NCBI RefSeq assembly: GCF_019097595.1
Contig: NC_080734.1
Location: 6,540,892 to 6,604,891 of the forward strand
Direction of reading: 5' to 3'
DNA length: 64,000 bases
DNA from: Hemibagrus wyckioides
Taxonomy: Eukaryota; Chordata; Actinopteri; Siluriformes; Bagridae
The notes under the pieces were generated by a model. That model was not told where the DNA came from. It saw only the letters and a program-made list of their open reading frames with translations, and searched no databases. The stretch's first letter is position 1, and each line of letters begins with the position of its first letter. Below are positions 24,195-35,733 of the stretch, piece after piece. The position numbers and the translations under genes were made by a program.

Positions 24195-24779
24195 AGTTGT
24201 GCTGATTCTGTGCCCATGATACCTTCAGATTCCTCTTCTTGGCTGACTGGAGTAGAACCCGATGTGATCTGCTGCTGTAGCTCCTCCACCTCTAGGTTTG
24301 AGGTTTTGTTTGTTCTAAGATGCTTTTCTGCTCTTCACAGTTGTAAAGAGTGCTTATATAAGTTACAATATCCTTCCTGTCACCTCAGACCAGTCTGTTC
24401 ATTCTTTTCTGATGGATCAAATCCCATAATATTACTAGTTTCTGAAACACTCAATCCAACCCATCTGGCACAAACAACTATGCTACAACTAAAGTCACAG
24501 AGTCACACTTTTTTCTTCATTCTTATGTTTGATGTGAACATTAACTTAAGCCCTTCACCTGTATCTGCCTGATTTTATACATTATGCTGCTGCAACATTT
24601 ATATTCATGTAAGTCACCCTTATCCAGAGCAGTTGCAGCTTGATGGACCTGGGATTCAAACTCACAACCTTAAGAGCACAATGCCAACACCTTAACCAGT
24701 AAGCTACAACATCCCTGCTATATGACTGGCTGACTGGATAAGTGAGCCGGTGTACCTAATAAAGTGGTCAGTGAGTGTA
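24195..24779 (-). mobile_element. interspersed repeat G (DNA-transposon-like), split by a SINE
   Basis: Phrases include AGATGCTTTTCTGCTCTTCA, TTTCTGAAACACTCAATCC, ATCTGGCACAAACAACTATG, GATGTGAACATTAACTTAAG and, after a SINE, CCTAATAAAGTGGTCAGTGA ending at GTGTA. The same series recurs at 50.17 and 56.8 kb and, in the other orientation, at 29.3 kb. I recognise the GGTGTTCCTAATAAAGTGG-type end as a common fish interspersed repeat, possibly Tc1-related; family not certain. Confidence 0.65.
24598..24720 (-). repeat. tRNA-derived SINE family B, short
   Basis: CACCCTTATCCAGAGCAG, GGACCTGGGATTCAAACTCA, CAACCTTAAGAGCACAATGC and CCTTAACCAGTAAGCTAC. It lies inside repeat G, so it inserted later. The middle is deleted relative to 48.17 kb. 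Confidence 0.8.
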
Positions 24780-27700
24780 ATTTATAGCAACTATAAAAAT
24801 ATCAACCCCTCCTGTTTCTTTCTTTTCACGTGAACTGTCTAAAAAGTCACTGACACTGGAGACTCCTTCCATAAATGTAAAATTAAAATCTCATTATAGA
24901 TAGCTTCACTTTTTCCCGCTTATAGATTTTCCAGTGACATTATGCTTCTGTATTCAGATTTCAGAACTGAACATATTCTCTATTCTTAATAAATAGAGGC
25001 TTTTTGGAGCACTCATGTAATATTAAAAAGGGTATTTAAGAGAATTATTGTTTAAGTTCTGACACTAGAGACATGGCGTTAAAATGGACGCTAAAATCCA
25101 ATACAAATAATCAGCCTTTGTGTCAGCATTGAAACTGCTCACAGTCCACGTTGTCTCGGATTAGTTTCCTGCTTGCTCCCCCGTTTCGAAAGTTCCGACT
25201 GACAAGCATGAGGCAAATTAAAATTGTTCTGGTTGTTGTGCTTGTGTCAGTGGAAAAACTCATAGAATCAAGTCAAGACACTGTGGAATACTGGGCAGCT
25301 CTCGGATTGCCTTGACCAAAGACGACTCGCTTGTGATCACACACCAGCGAGTCTACAGCGGTTTCACCTCAAAAACAATCTGGTACAGATACTTTCGTGC
25401 TACTTTTCTATCAAGAGCAGATGGAAGTAAAAAAAACCCCAGCAAAATAGCAGTTGGCCAATCAATCAGTGAACTAGATGGATCTTCTTTCCCCACCCCC
25501 AAAACCTTGATTTGTGTTTAGCCACAAAACTGTTCATGGTTTCCAAGTGAAAAGTAGTCAAATTATGTATCTTATCCAAAATGATCATTATTATTCAGCT
25601 GGTTGGGTTTTTTTTCCCCCCTTTCTTTTTGTTATTGCTGTTTTGATGCCTATTTTCCATGGTTCTTTGCTTCATAAATATGTCACTACTCTGTCAGTCG
25701 ATTTTGCTGATCAGTAAAAGGATCACATGGTTTATCAGAGTTATGAAATAAACCCCAGTCTGAACACCACAACATATTCTTGATGGTTCTCATATAGAGT
25801 TGGACCGATCACTAATCCCAGCATAAAGGATACACAGATTCAGATTTAACCACCAGAAGGAACAAATTAATTACTTTTTAAAAACAGGTACAATGTTGTA
25901 TTTTACTGCCACAAACTGTAACAGTCGACTGTGATAGATCAAATCCTCCTGGGAAATATATATTTACAAGGTGGGAAGTCAGAATTATGACCTTATGGTG
26001 CGTTTGAGTCACTTTAGTTGATGCACGATGGAGGTGTACCTTCTACTTTTACTTAACTACTAGCAAGGTTTTTAACTTTATTTACAAAAAAACAAAAACA
26101 AAGACTGGGCATCAGACTGGGAATCCGAATGTTATTGTATTTTGTACAATGCTGCTGTAATTGTGGAAGGAATGAATTTGTTTTATTGTGGCATTTTAAA
26201 TGGATGGTATTTCAATAACGCTGCATAAATCAAACGCATAATAAGCAAAATCGGCTTCTGAGATGAGTAAACATTCAACTGAACAAATTTGCCGTCAAGT
26301 ACAGATGTAGCAGCCGACTGATTCCACCAGGGTTTCTTACTATCACACCCCAAAACTTGTGAAAGTCAGAGCTCACACTCGTAATTACGACATCGTGTTG
26401 GCGTTCTTGTGTTAATTCGATATTTCCAACATGACTTGAACGCAGCATGAGTTCGGTAAATCACAACAATCAAAATAAACACACTATACACTAATCCATA
26501 AAGAGCAAACCATAAAGATCTCATGCTCCTTTACACACAGCTAGGATGCGATTTGGGTGATCTTTTTGGATGAATAAATTAATTAGATGCACCGATGATA
26601 GAGACTCTTCTACTTGTGCCACACAGTCACCTTATACTTGAGCATATTAAGTAAAGCTAAAAATGCTAGTCAGAGTCTGATCATATTTACGAGGACAGGC
26701 TAAAAAGTTGGCAAGCTCACATTTTTAAAGCAAGTGTGCACTAGCTCACTATATGTTATTACATTCTGTTACCACGTTTTCTGCTTAGTCAGTTTCCGGG
26801 TGGCCAGAACACAGGACTGGGCAGAATGCTTGAGTTTCCACTTGCCTGGTGGGCTAGCTAATGAATTTATGCTTCGTCCAAGCTTGGTTCTTTGCGCTAA
26901 CTCTGACCACGGCTATTTTTCTGCCCTCGAGTACCAGACATAAATCTCTCACATGAAAGCTTGCTTTAATATCAACACTTGAGTAATAATGGCAGCAGTG
27001 CATTATTGTTACAGAACAATTCATTTCAACTGTGCTTTACACTTAATGCACACAACTAGGAAGCAATTTAAAGTTAAATCTCCTAAAATGGTTCGAATGC
27101 AAATTAATCATAGCCATGTTATGCAGCGGTGCCGGCGATGGCTTTTATAGAAACCACATGAGTGAGTATGAATGGTCTTATGGTATGCAGAAACCACAGT
27201 AAATAAGTCCTTGTGGGGTTCTGGGTGACTGCGCTGACATGAAACAAGGGTGGTCTTGCATTGCCTCCCACACTGGAGAAAGTCTTGGGTGTAAATAGGT
27301 CATAATTCTATCTAACATCAAACTCAACAAATAACAACTGACTGCGTTCCTGTCTACAGAGTGGTCAGTACTGCATGGGATCCAGAAAAAATGTCCCTTT
27401 ATTAATGATGAGGGCAATTCAAATAAGCAGGACTTGCATGGTATATGGATTTTTATGAACTACTGTGCATGTACTGCATGCATTAATGTATGTTTGAAGT
27501 AATTGCCAGATGGATTTGTGATGGAGACTATTAAAACAGAGGAGCGTTAAAAGCCAGACATTTGTGCTGTAAAACAGTGGAGGGAAAAAAAAAAGAAGTG
27601 CAGCTGTACAGCAGAGGTGGTGGGTGAAGTGGTGGTGGAGGGTTGCCTTTTAATGAGAGAGATTTCTGTGGGATTTTTCAGTGCTAATTACCTTCTTTAT

Positions 27701-28183
27701 ATCAAACCCATGCCTCCAAACACGTCCTACTGTTTCATTGTACATGTTCAAATGGCCAAAGAATTCATTGGGCACTACTCAAATGGGCAGCTAAATAGGT
27801 AGCACTGGAATAATTATTTTAATTAAATAATATGGTTAATAATGTGGTTTAAATCTTAACCGGCATTTATAGATAAACTTATGTCTAACCATCTTTCTTT
27901 GATTATTTTGTTTATATGTATTAATTATATTATTATTAGTAGAAGTAGTAGAATGGATGCTTGGTTATTTGTTGTTTGTTTCTTTGTTTGTTTGTTTTGT
28001 TTGTTGTAAACTCAGATTATTATTCAGTGAAATATACTCAAATTAATAGGACATGTGTGAGTTTATTGGGTTAATTCCTGGGTATGGAATAATGCTGTTA
28101 TTTTTAATATTAATTAATATTATTGTTTTTTAAATAGATATATAATATATTTATGTAATTTGTTATAATTAATTATTGAGTAT

Positions 28184-28223
<40 letters not shown>

Positions 28224-29284
28224 AATAATAATAATAAACATGGTAGTAAAAGAATGGCTGTTTGGTTATTTAACATTGTTTGTTTTGTTTTAGTGACTTC
28301 TTAAACCCATGCCTTATTATTTGAGTTGTTGTTAATAAATACAGTCAAAAGGACACTAATTATTATTATTATTGTTGTTGTTATTATTATTAGACAATTA
28401 GTCCATTATAATTTCTTCATCAGCGAAAAAAAAAAAAATCAAAGAATGTGTAAGGCAGTAAACATTTATTTGTTGATTGGTTCGTTTATTAATTATTAGA
28501 TAATCATATTCTATTAAGCCTTGTCCCTTTAATTCCTTAACTACACAGACAGTGACCGGTGTGTAGTCCACTAACCTCGACACCAGTCACACCACAGTAA
28601 CACTTCCTCCACTTGACTCACATCAATAAAACGCACGTAAACACACTTATAAAGAAAACAGGTTGGATGCAGGGGATGGAAAATGTAAAGAATGTGGATT
28701 GTTCATTTCTAACACCCCAAACAGTATTGCCCTCTAGTACAATAAAAAAATTATCCACTTACTGGAAATAATATACTTCAGGGCTCTATTCCAACCTGAA
28801 TTTAGCAATATTTTCCTTATAGTTTTTCTAATAAATAAAATAGTTGGTATTTTTCCCCCCTTTCTATTCTTTTTTTGGGAGTTTTATTGATTTGGCATCA
28901 ACAGTTAAGCATGTATGATGTAATGTGTAAAAAGTATCCAGGTATGTGTTTTATTAGCTCTATCTGTGTGGTGAAACCAAAGAGTTAAGAGAAAGTAGGG
29001 AATATCTGGGAACACTTACAATTATGTTTTGTTTTGTCTTTAACGAACATTAATTAGGAAATTCATTAATACTAACAAACCATGAACTTCAGCATTCAAA
29101 CACTGTAAGGAATGAACTCTTATGTATGTTCATTTTTAGCTTTTATTATTATTATTTCATTTTTTTTAAGTCTCATAAAATGACCATGTGTGGTAGAAAC
29201 TGGCTGAATAGTGGGTGCCAATATTTATTCTCACAGTTTAGTTAGTTATTAATATTTACTAACATATATTTTTAATAAATTTAT
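24780..29284. other. unique AT-rich sequence, no gene recognised
   Basis: 4.5 kb without a recognised gene. Low-complexity ATT/TTA tracts lie at 28070-28240, with (TTA)n at 28186-28239. The block at 27040-27150 is less repetitive. The open frames are short. Confidence 0.5.
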
Positions 29285-29520
29285 GCTTTAATCCAGTCAG
29301 TTTCAGGTCAAGAGCTTGAGATAATGTTCATAGCAAAATATCAAAAAATGTGAGCTCATTGGCTTTGACCAAGGCATGTTTTTTGGTGCCCAACGATCTA
29401 GAGGATTTCAGTAACTGCTGATCCCCTGGGATTTTTGTACACACACCACTTTGCATTTACACACAGATGAACATCTGATCAGAAGAGAATAACCTGCTTA
29501 TACAAAGCTAAAGTAACTAG
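29285..29520 (+). mobile_element. interspersed repeat G fragment (opposite orientation)
   Basis: TTCAGGTCAAGAGCTTGAGA, ATGTGAGCTCATTGGCTTTG, GCATGTTTTTTGGTGCC and CAGTAACTGCTGATCCCCTG are the complements of the phrases at 24.4-24.55 kb. It is diverged and without ends. Confidence 0.6.
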
Positions 29521-30590
29521 TATAAATCACTTAATATGAGCCATCAAATCATAAAGCATGTATTTCATATTCCAGTAATTCCAGTAAAGTAACAATCCCT
29601 TCTACATAACATTCGGTCCGTTCTGAAGCTTATGGATATTTTTCCTCCGAGAACTTCTCTTCACAGGGCTGAAAATATTATGATGGGTTATGTAAGACGA
29701 CCAATGAAAACAGAAGACGAGACAGGATTTGACGTGAACTCGCTGACGCTGAAGCTCTCCTCCTCACTGTGTTAGCAACGTCTGCCAGAGCGGACGTGTG
29801 CTCATATCCTCTGTGTCGGTGAGTGATGAAATAAAACATGCACCTGTCAGCAGAGCTCTAAAGCTCCAGCAAACAGGAATGAACCCAGGATTTCTAGTCC
29901 AAATCTAGACACGTGCAGAGTATTCAGGTACTTCATGATGCGATTTAAGACCTGCTGACGCATTTCTAAAAAGCTGTGGACAACGAGGACACAACAGCCG
30001 GGTGACGGGAAGGTCACTCGGCAGTTTAAGAGCTCTGATCCTGTTCTCTCGAAACGAAACAGGAAAGTAGATTCTAGGGAATTATAGATTTGGGTCATAA
30101 AACACTTACATAAGTTAAACCTGGGGCACGCTTAATTAGCTTTGAAGACAAGTCTAGCCTCAAATCTCAGATGTATGTAGGAAAGGAAACTCATTCCAAC
30201 TCAAATGAAGTGATGATGAACCATCCCTGTATACTTCTTGTAACCCAACAATTTCCTGTGTAAACATTTAGTCATACAGTTAACACTGAATTCATCAGGA
30301 CTGAATTCATCATGCTCTAACCATCAATGACTGAAGAGCTATACTTAGATTATTCTGTGGCTCTAGATGAACATTTGAAATTAAAATTTCTCTTCTAAAA
30401 TCTGAGATACTCTAGTCTTCTCAGGCATTCATTTGGCTCTATGCTACAAATTTGTTAGGGCTAAGGTCCTGATAAAGGTATCAGCATTCTATACAGCTTT
30501 ATTTTTGGTATTGTTGTTAACAAAAGGCAGATTATTTTGGATTTGTTGCAGAACAAAGATCTATTAATGGTCCTTAGATAACTACACAAT
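29521..30590. other. unique sequence, no gene recognised
   Basis: 29640-29830 is GC-richer than its surroundings. An open frame on the minus strand (29847-30098) has no recognised motif. Confidence 0.45.
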
Positions 30591-30594
30591 GTTA

Positions 30595-31055
30595 TGAATG
30601 TCTGAAGGTCAACAAACTGGTTGTAGATGCCAGGAAGAGGAAGACAGGTGGGACTGCTCAGAGTGACCAGATTCAGGTAGCTTAATTCCACATCTCTGAG
30701 GACATCCATGCTTTGGTGAACAAATCCATCTAGGAGGAAACGAAAGGTCTCCGATCTTCATTTTCACCTATCGTAAAAATGTTCTGTACTGGAGCTCTAG
30801 AAAGATTGCTAACCCAGTGCTTCACAGTGTGGTACAGAAACTGCACAACCGAGGCCAGCAAAGCCCTGCAGATGATAATGCACATATCCAGCCCTGATCT
30901 CCCCTCTCTACACCAGGCAAAAATCAGTACCAGAGCTGCTAAAATCATTAAGGACTTTACCACCATGGTAACTGCCTATTCAGCCTGTTGCAAGCGCCTC
31001 CACCGTCTGAAGGTTAGTCACTCCATTAACACTTTTACTGCATGCAACACGTCTG
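30595..31055 (+). pseudogene. LINE reverse-transcriptase fragment (L2/Rex-like)
   Basis: Translated in pieces: VNKLVVDARKRKTGG, FHISEDIHALVNKS, then an open frame from 30779 with FCTGALERLLTQCFTVWYRN and KALQMIMHISSPDLPSLHQ, followed by KIIKDFTT. These resemble the thumb and C-terminal tail of non-LTR retrotransposon reverse transcriptases. Stops and frame changes break it, and the catalytic FADD part is absent. It is a 5'-truncated dead copy. The clade (L2, Rex1 or CR1-like) cannot be fixed by eye. Confidence 0.75.
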
Positions 31056-31420
31056 CACATAGGGGCAGTGGTGGTTCAAGTGGGTAAGGCTCTGGATTGT
31101 TGATTGGAGGATCGGGTTTCAAGCCCTAACCCCACTGTTGGGCAATTGAGCAAGGTCCTTAACCCTCTCTGCTCCAAGTGTGCTGTATCATACAGTGAGG
31201 GAAAAAATTATTTGATCCCCTGCTGATTTTGTACATTTGCCCACTGACAAAGAAGTGATCAGTCTATAATTTTAATGGTAGGTGTATTTGAACAGTGAGA
31301 GACAGAATAACAACAAAAAAATCCAGAAAAACACATTTCAGAAAAGTTCTACATTGATTTGCATTTTAATGAGTGAAATAAGTATTTGATCCCCTATCAG
31401 TCAGAAAGATTTTTGGCTCC

Positions 31421-31518
31421 CAGGTGTCTTTTATACAGGTAATGAGCTGAGATTACAGTAGGAGCACTCTCGGGGAGTGCTCTTAATCTCAGCTCATTAA
31501 CTGTATGAAAGACACCTG
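31421..31518. other. long hairpin upstream of the Tc1-C transposase
   Basis: Arms 31421-31455 and 31484-31518 are nearly perfect inverted copies (CAGGTGTCTTTTATACAGG against CTGTATGAAAGACACCTG), with an inner stem GAGCACTC/GAGTGCTC at 31462-31482. The transposase ATG is at 31561. Confidence 0.85.
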
Positions 31519-31560
31519 TCCACAGAAGGAAGCAATCAATCAGATTCCAAACTCTCCATC

Positions 31561-32520
31561 ATGGCCAAGACCAAAGAGCTGTCCATGGATGTCAGGGACA
31601 AGATTGTAGACCTACACAAGGCTGGACTGAGCTACAAGACCATCGCCAAGCAGCTTGGTGAGAAAGTGACAACAGTTGGTGCGATTATTCCCAAATGGAA
31701 GAAACACAAAAGGACTGTCAATCTTCTTCGGTCTGGAGCTCCATGCAAGATCTCACCTCATGGATTTTCAATGATCATGAGAATGGCAAGGAATCAGCCC
31801 AGAATTACACTGGAGGATTTTGTCAATGATCTCAAGGCAGCTGGGACCATAGTCACCAAGAAAACAATTGGTAACACACTACACCATGAAAGACTGAAAT
31901 CCAGTAGCGCCCTCAAGGTCCCCCTGCTAAAGAAAGCACATGCACAGGCTCATCTGAAGTTTGCCAGTGAACATCTGAATGATTCAGAGGAGAACTGGGT
32001 GAAAGTGTTGTGGTCAAATGAGACCAAAATCCAGCTCTTTGGCATCAACTCAACTCACCGTGTTTGGAGGAGGAGGAATGCTGCCTATGACCCCAAGTAC
32101 ACCATCCCCAAGTGACAGGACAACTGCACCGCATCAAAGGGACGATGGACGGGGCCATGTACCATTAAATCTTGGATGAGAACCTCCTTCCCTCAGCCAG
32201 GGCATTGAAAATGGGTCGTGGATGGATATTCCAGCCTGACAATGACCCAAAACACATGGCCAAGGCAACAAAGGAGTGGTTCAAAAAGAAGCACATTAAG
32301 GTCTTGTAGTGGCCTAGCCAGTCTCCAGACCTTAATCCCATAGAAAATCTGTGGAGGGAGCTGAAGGGTCAGCCACAAAACCTTACTGACTTGGAGAGGA
32401 TCTGCAAAGAGGAGCGGGCCCAAATTCCTTGAGATGTGAGATGTGTGCAAACCTGGTGGCCAACTACAAGAAATGTCTGACATCTGTGATTGCCAACAAC
32501 GGTTTGCCACCAAGTACTAA
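31561..32520 (+). pseudogene. Tc1-C transposase, broken
   Basis: Starts at the ATG of [20 protein letters not shown] and is open for 184 codons to a stop at 32113-32115. It holds the helix-turn-helix part and the first catalytic block, where the aspartate is changed to N (LWSNETK). After TIPK a segment of about 55-60 bp coding for the glycine box is missing, and the frame changes. Downstream remnants read [20 protein letters not shown] and, at the end, a KY stop at 32520. There is an in-frame TAG where a glutamate codon is usual before WPSQSPD. It cannot make an active enzyme. Confidence 0.9.
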
Positions 32521-32820
32521 GTCATGTTTTGCAAAGGGGTCTTATAATATACTTATTTCACCAAATAAAATGCAAATCAATGTATAACTTTTTTGAAACA
32601 TGTTTTTCTGGAGTTTTTTGTTGTTATTCTGTCTCTCACTGTTCAGATAAACCTACCATTAAAATTACAGACTGATCATTTCTTTGTCAGTGGGCAAACG
32701 TACAAAATCAGCAGGGGATCAAATAATTTTTTCCCTCACTGTAGCTGCCCCTGCGCTCTGACCCCAACATCCTCAGACTTTATTTTGCAAAGGAAAGAAT
32801 TCCACTGTTCTTGTAATGTA

Positions 32821-34341
32821 CACTACTCACAAAAAGTTAAGGGTATTTGGCTTTCGGGTGAAATTTCAGGATGCACCTAAAATGCACTATAACCTTTACA
32901 GATGAACTTAATTTGACCTTCTCTACACTTTTGAATGCACATGTCCAACTGTTCAGTGTTTCAGTACTTTTTGCATAACTTGCTGTTCTCTATCAAGGTG
33001 CTTAACAGCAAAATTCACAACTGGTGTTTGATCCATGAATTGACCAACAAATTTTCTGGTTCAGTTAGAATTGGTATTTAAACAGTCCTCTTCATCATGC
33101 TGTTCACATTTTGACATCATGAGTCCAAGACCACACCTAACAATTGATCAACAGTACCTCGCCATTGCAAGGCTTCAAACAGGATGTTCTCAGAGGGAAG
33201 TGGCCACTGAGCTTAGAGTGTCACAGATTGTCATCAGCAAGTTGCGACAGAGATACAGAAAGACTGTAAGAGTCACAGAAAGGCATAGAAGTGGACGTCC
33301 TTTGGCCACAACCCACGCTGATGACCGCTTCATTGTTAACAGTGCCCTGCGGAACTGGATGATGAATGCCACTCAACTCCAGGCACATTTAAGGGAGGTG
33401 AGAGGCACCCAAGTGTCACGTCAGACCATTCAAAACCATTTACATCAGCGTGGTCTGCGTGCTAGACGACCTGCAAGGGTACCTGACCACACCACCAGGC
33501 CAGGGAGCATTTACGTTGGACGAGGGACCAGTGGGCCTCAGTGCTGTTCTCTGATGAAAGTCAATTCACACTGAGCAGAAATGATGGCCGCCGACGATGT
33601 TGGAGATGTCAAGGAGAGCACTATGCATCAGCCACTATTTTCACCAGATGAGCCTTTGGTGGTGGTGGTGGTGGTGGTGGTGGTGTTACAGTCTGGGCAG
33701 GTGTGTCTACTCAATACAGAACTGCCCTACATCTTGTGAATGGTACAGTGACAGGCCGATACTACCTGAATAACATCATTAATCCAGTCATTGTGCCCCT
33801 GCATGAACAACACAGGCCTAATTTCATCTTCATGGAAAACAATGCTCCAGCTCATCGAGGTCACATCATTAGGGAACGGCTGTTGGTGGCTGGGGTACCT
33901 CAAATGGAGTGGCCTGCACTTTCTCCAGACCTGAATCCCATAGAAAACCTATGGGATCAGCTGAGTCGCCGTGTAGACGCTCGTAACCCTGCACCCCAGA
34001 ACCTTAATGACCTGAGGGCCGCCCTTCAAGAAGAGTGGAATGCCATGCCTCAGCAGACAATAAGTCGACTCGTGAACAGCATGAGACGTCGTTGTCAAGC
34101 TGTAATTGATGGTCAAGGGCACATGACAAATTATTGAGACACTGATATTTTTTGTTGTGGTATACCCACCACTGTTGTTGGCTTTTGTTTCAATAAATTG
34201 TTTGAGATGAGGAAATCACCATTGCATGCTTCTACTTAAATGCCCTACTTTCATGATATTATATCATTGTAGTGTGAACTTTTTACATTTTCCATAAATT
34301 TCACCCAAAAGCCAAATATCCTCAACTTTTTGTGAGTAGTG
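32821..34341 (+). mobile_element. Tc1-like transposon family F
   Basis: Ends CACTACTCACAAAAAGTTAA in inverted orientation, with TIRs of about 46 bp, flanked by TA at 32819-32820 and 34342-34343. It inserted into the tail of the same SINE that holds Tc1-C. Transposase type differs from the other families here (MSPRPHLTIDQQYLAIARLQ). Confidence 0.93.
33119..34137 (+). pseudogene. Tc1-F transposase, broken
   Basis: ATG at 33119 (MSPRPHLTIDQQ). The helix-turn-helix region is open to about 33490, with GCSQREVATELRVS and HRSGRPLATT. A frameshift near 33500 then moves the catalytic block (LFSDESQF readable in another frame), and a TGA stands just before a glycine stretch. That stretch is a pure (GGT)9 tract at 33658-33684, longer than the usual few glycines. 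The last part is open again from 33703. It reads FMENNAPAHRG, where the second catalytic aspartate is replaced by N, then NPIENLWDQLSRRV, and ends at 34137 with HMTNY. Dead at three levels. Confidence 0.9.
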
Positions 34342-34366
34342 TATGTGGGGCAATAATAAAAGGCTT

Positions 34367-35560
34367 CTTGCCCTCAGTTCTTCTTCTTCATTTGGTTTAT
34401 CACCCCACCCTGACCCCTTATTTTTCTGTTTCTACATGTAACATAATTGAACATCAATATATTTTCATATTACATTTTATTTCTATTAATCATTTTTACG
34501 TTTATTTCTATGCACAGTCTAAGGAGAGGTAGGCCAGTCCTGTTTTCATTTCAAGTTGTATACTGTATAAAACTGACAAAATCTTGAAGGATTGAGCCTA
34601 GGGCTGATCTAGAAAAATCTACAAAGCTGAACAGAGAAGCTTCAAATTATTTCACAAAAATAAGTGAGGATTTTTTTTTGGTATGAAACAGATGTACATA
34701 GTGTGAAGGAAGAAAAAGGATACACAATACATCTAACACTAGTGAGATTTCACTTTTGGATACCTTCCAATTGATAAATATCTGAAGGAAAAGCCCCAGA
34801 AAATTGCAGGTTCAAAACAAATCGACAGAGCATCATTTCAAGGCTTGTTGAGAACGATAAAGGAGATCAGAATTGTGTCTAATTCTACCGAAGAGATACA
34901 ATGGTGTTGTATTGTCCTAAAATCTAACCATTGTTCTTTAAGAGCCATTACATTTGATGGAAGCTTGTGAGATAACGAACTTGTCCAGGCACTTCAAAGT
35001 AAGCACACTAGCTTTTAAAGACACTTTATAGATGTGTATCTTCACTTTCCTCAAGAGTGGTTTGGTGGAAAAGACCTACAGAGTCTCCTTGCTGTGGATT
35101 GAAGTGCATCCAAAAAACTCAGGTCTGTCTCTGATGAATAGCAGCAAACAACTTAAACATGAAGGTTGCCACTAAACTGGTCAGCCAAACATTACTAAGC
35201 ACTTTTGCAGATCTTTGGATAAAGAAATGGGTTCAGGTAATATTGAAAATTTGTAGCTATAACTTATAAAGGCCAAGCCGGATCATTAATTAGACAACTG
35301 TAGCAAACGACATAGTAGATTTACAATTGATCTGAATATCACTGTCTAATATGGACAGTAAAGCAAATCTTTGCTTAAAGTATCCACTTTATTAAACACT
35401 CCCCTTTAATGAGACACTCATTAAGAGTCTCATTAGGATCCGACAGTAGACTGCAACAACAGATACCCCAAGTGCAGAGTTTATTAGTTTAGATGGTCAT
35501 ACAAAAGCGCAGGGAGCGAGAAACCGAAAGCTTAAGGCTTTAAAACACAATAAGACACAT
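34367..35560. other. unique sequence, no gene recognised
   Basis: Only short open frames and no recognised repeat. A small palindromic run around ATGAGACACTCATTAAGAG lies near 35410. Confidence 0.5.
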
Positions 35561-35561
35561 T

Positions 35562-35733
35562 GACAGATGCCTTTACCCAGAGTAACATACATTTTTTTAT
35601 TATCTCATTTGGTACAGCTGAGACTTGTTCAGGGCCCAGCAGTGGTGGCTTTGGGGACCCAAGATTCAAGCTTCCAAGCTTCCAATTGGTAGTCCAACAT
35701 CTTGGCCACTTAGCTACAAAACAAGCGACAAAT
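35562..35733 (-). repeat. tRNA-derived SINE family B
   Basis: GACAGATGCCTTTACCCAGA, AGGGCCCAGCAGTGGTGG, ACCCAAGATTCAAGCTTCCA and CTTGGCCACTTAGCTAC, in the order seen at 48.17 kb. Confidence 0.75.

Larger units (their letters stand above)
31193..32741 (+). mobile_element. Tc1-like transposon family C (IR/DR type)
   Basis: Ends CAGTGAGGGAAAAAATTATT in inverted orientation at 31193 and 32741, with TA flanks at 31191-31192 and 32742-32743. The inverted repeats are long, about 200 bp, with the motif TATTTGATCCCC repeated at the inner end on the left. This is the IR/DR arrangement known from several fish Tc1 families. A strong hairpin lies between the left repeat and the transposase. Inserted in a SINE. 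Confidence 0.95.
31058..34366 (+). repeat. tRNA-derived SINE family A, split by two transposons
   Basis: Three pieces join into one SINE: 31058-31190 (GGTGGTTCAAGTGGGTAAGG box A, CGGGTTTCAAGCCC box B, CCTTAACCCTCTCTGCTCC), 32744-32818 (GCTGCCCCTGCGCTCTGACC, GAATTCCACTGTTCTTG) and 34344 on (TGTGGGGCAATAATAAA tail). Each gap is filled by a different Tc1-like element, each bounded by TA. An uninterrupted relative lies at 41471-41690. Confidence 0.85.
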
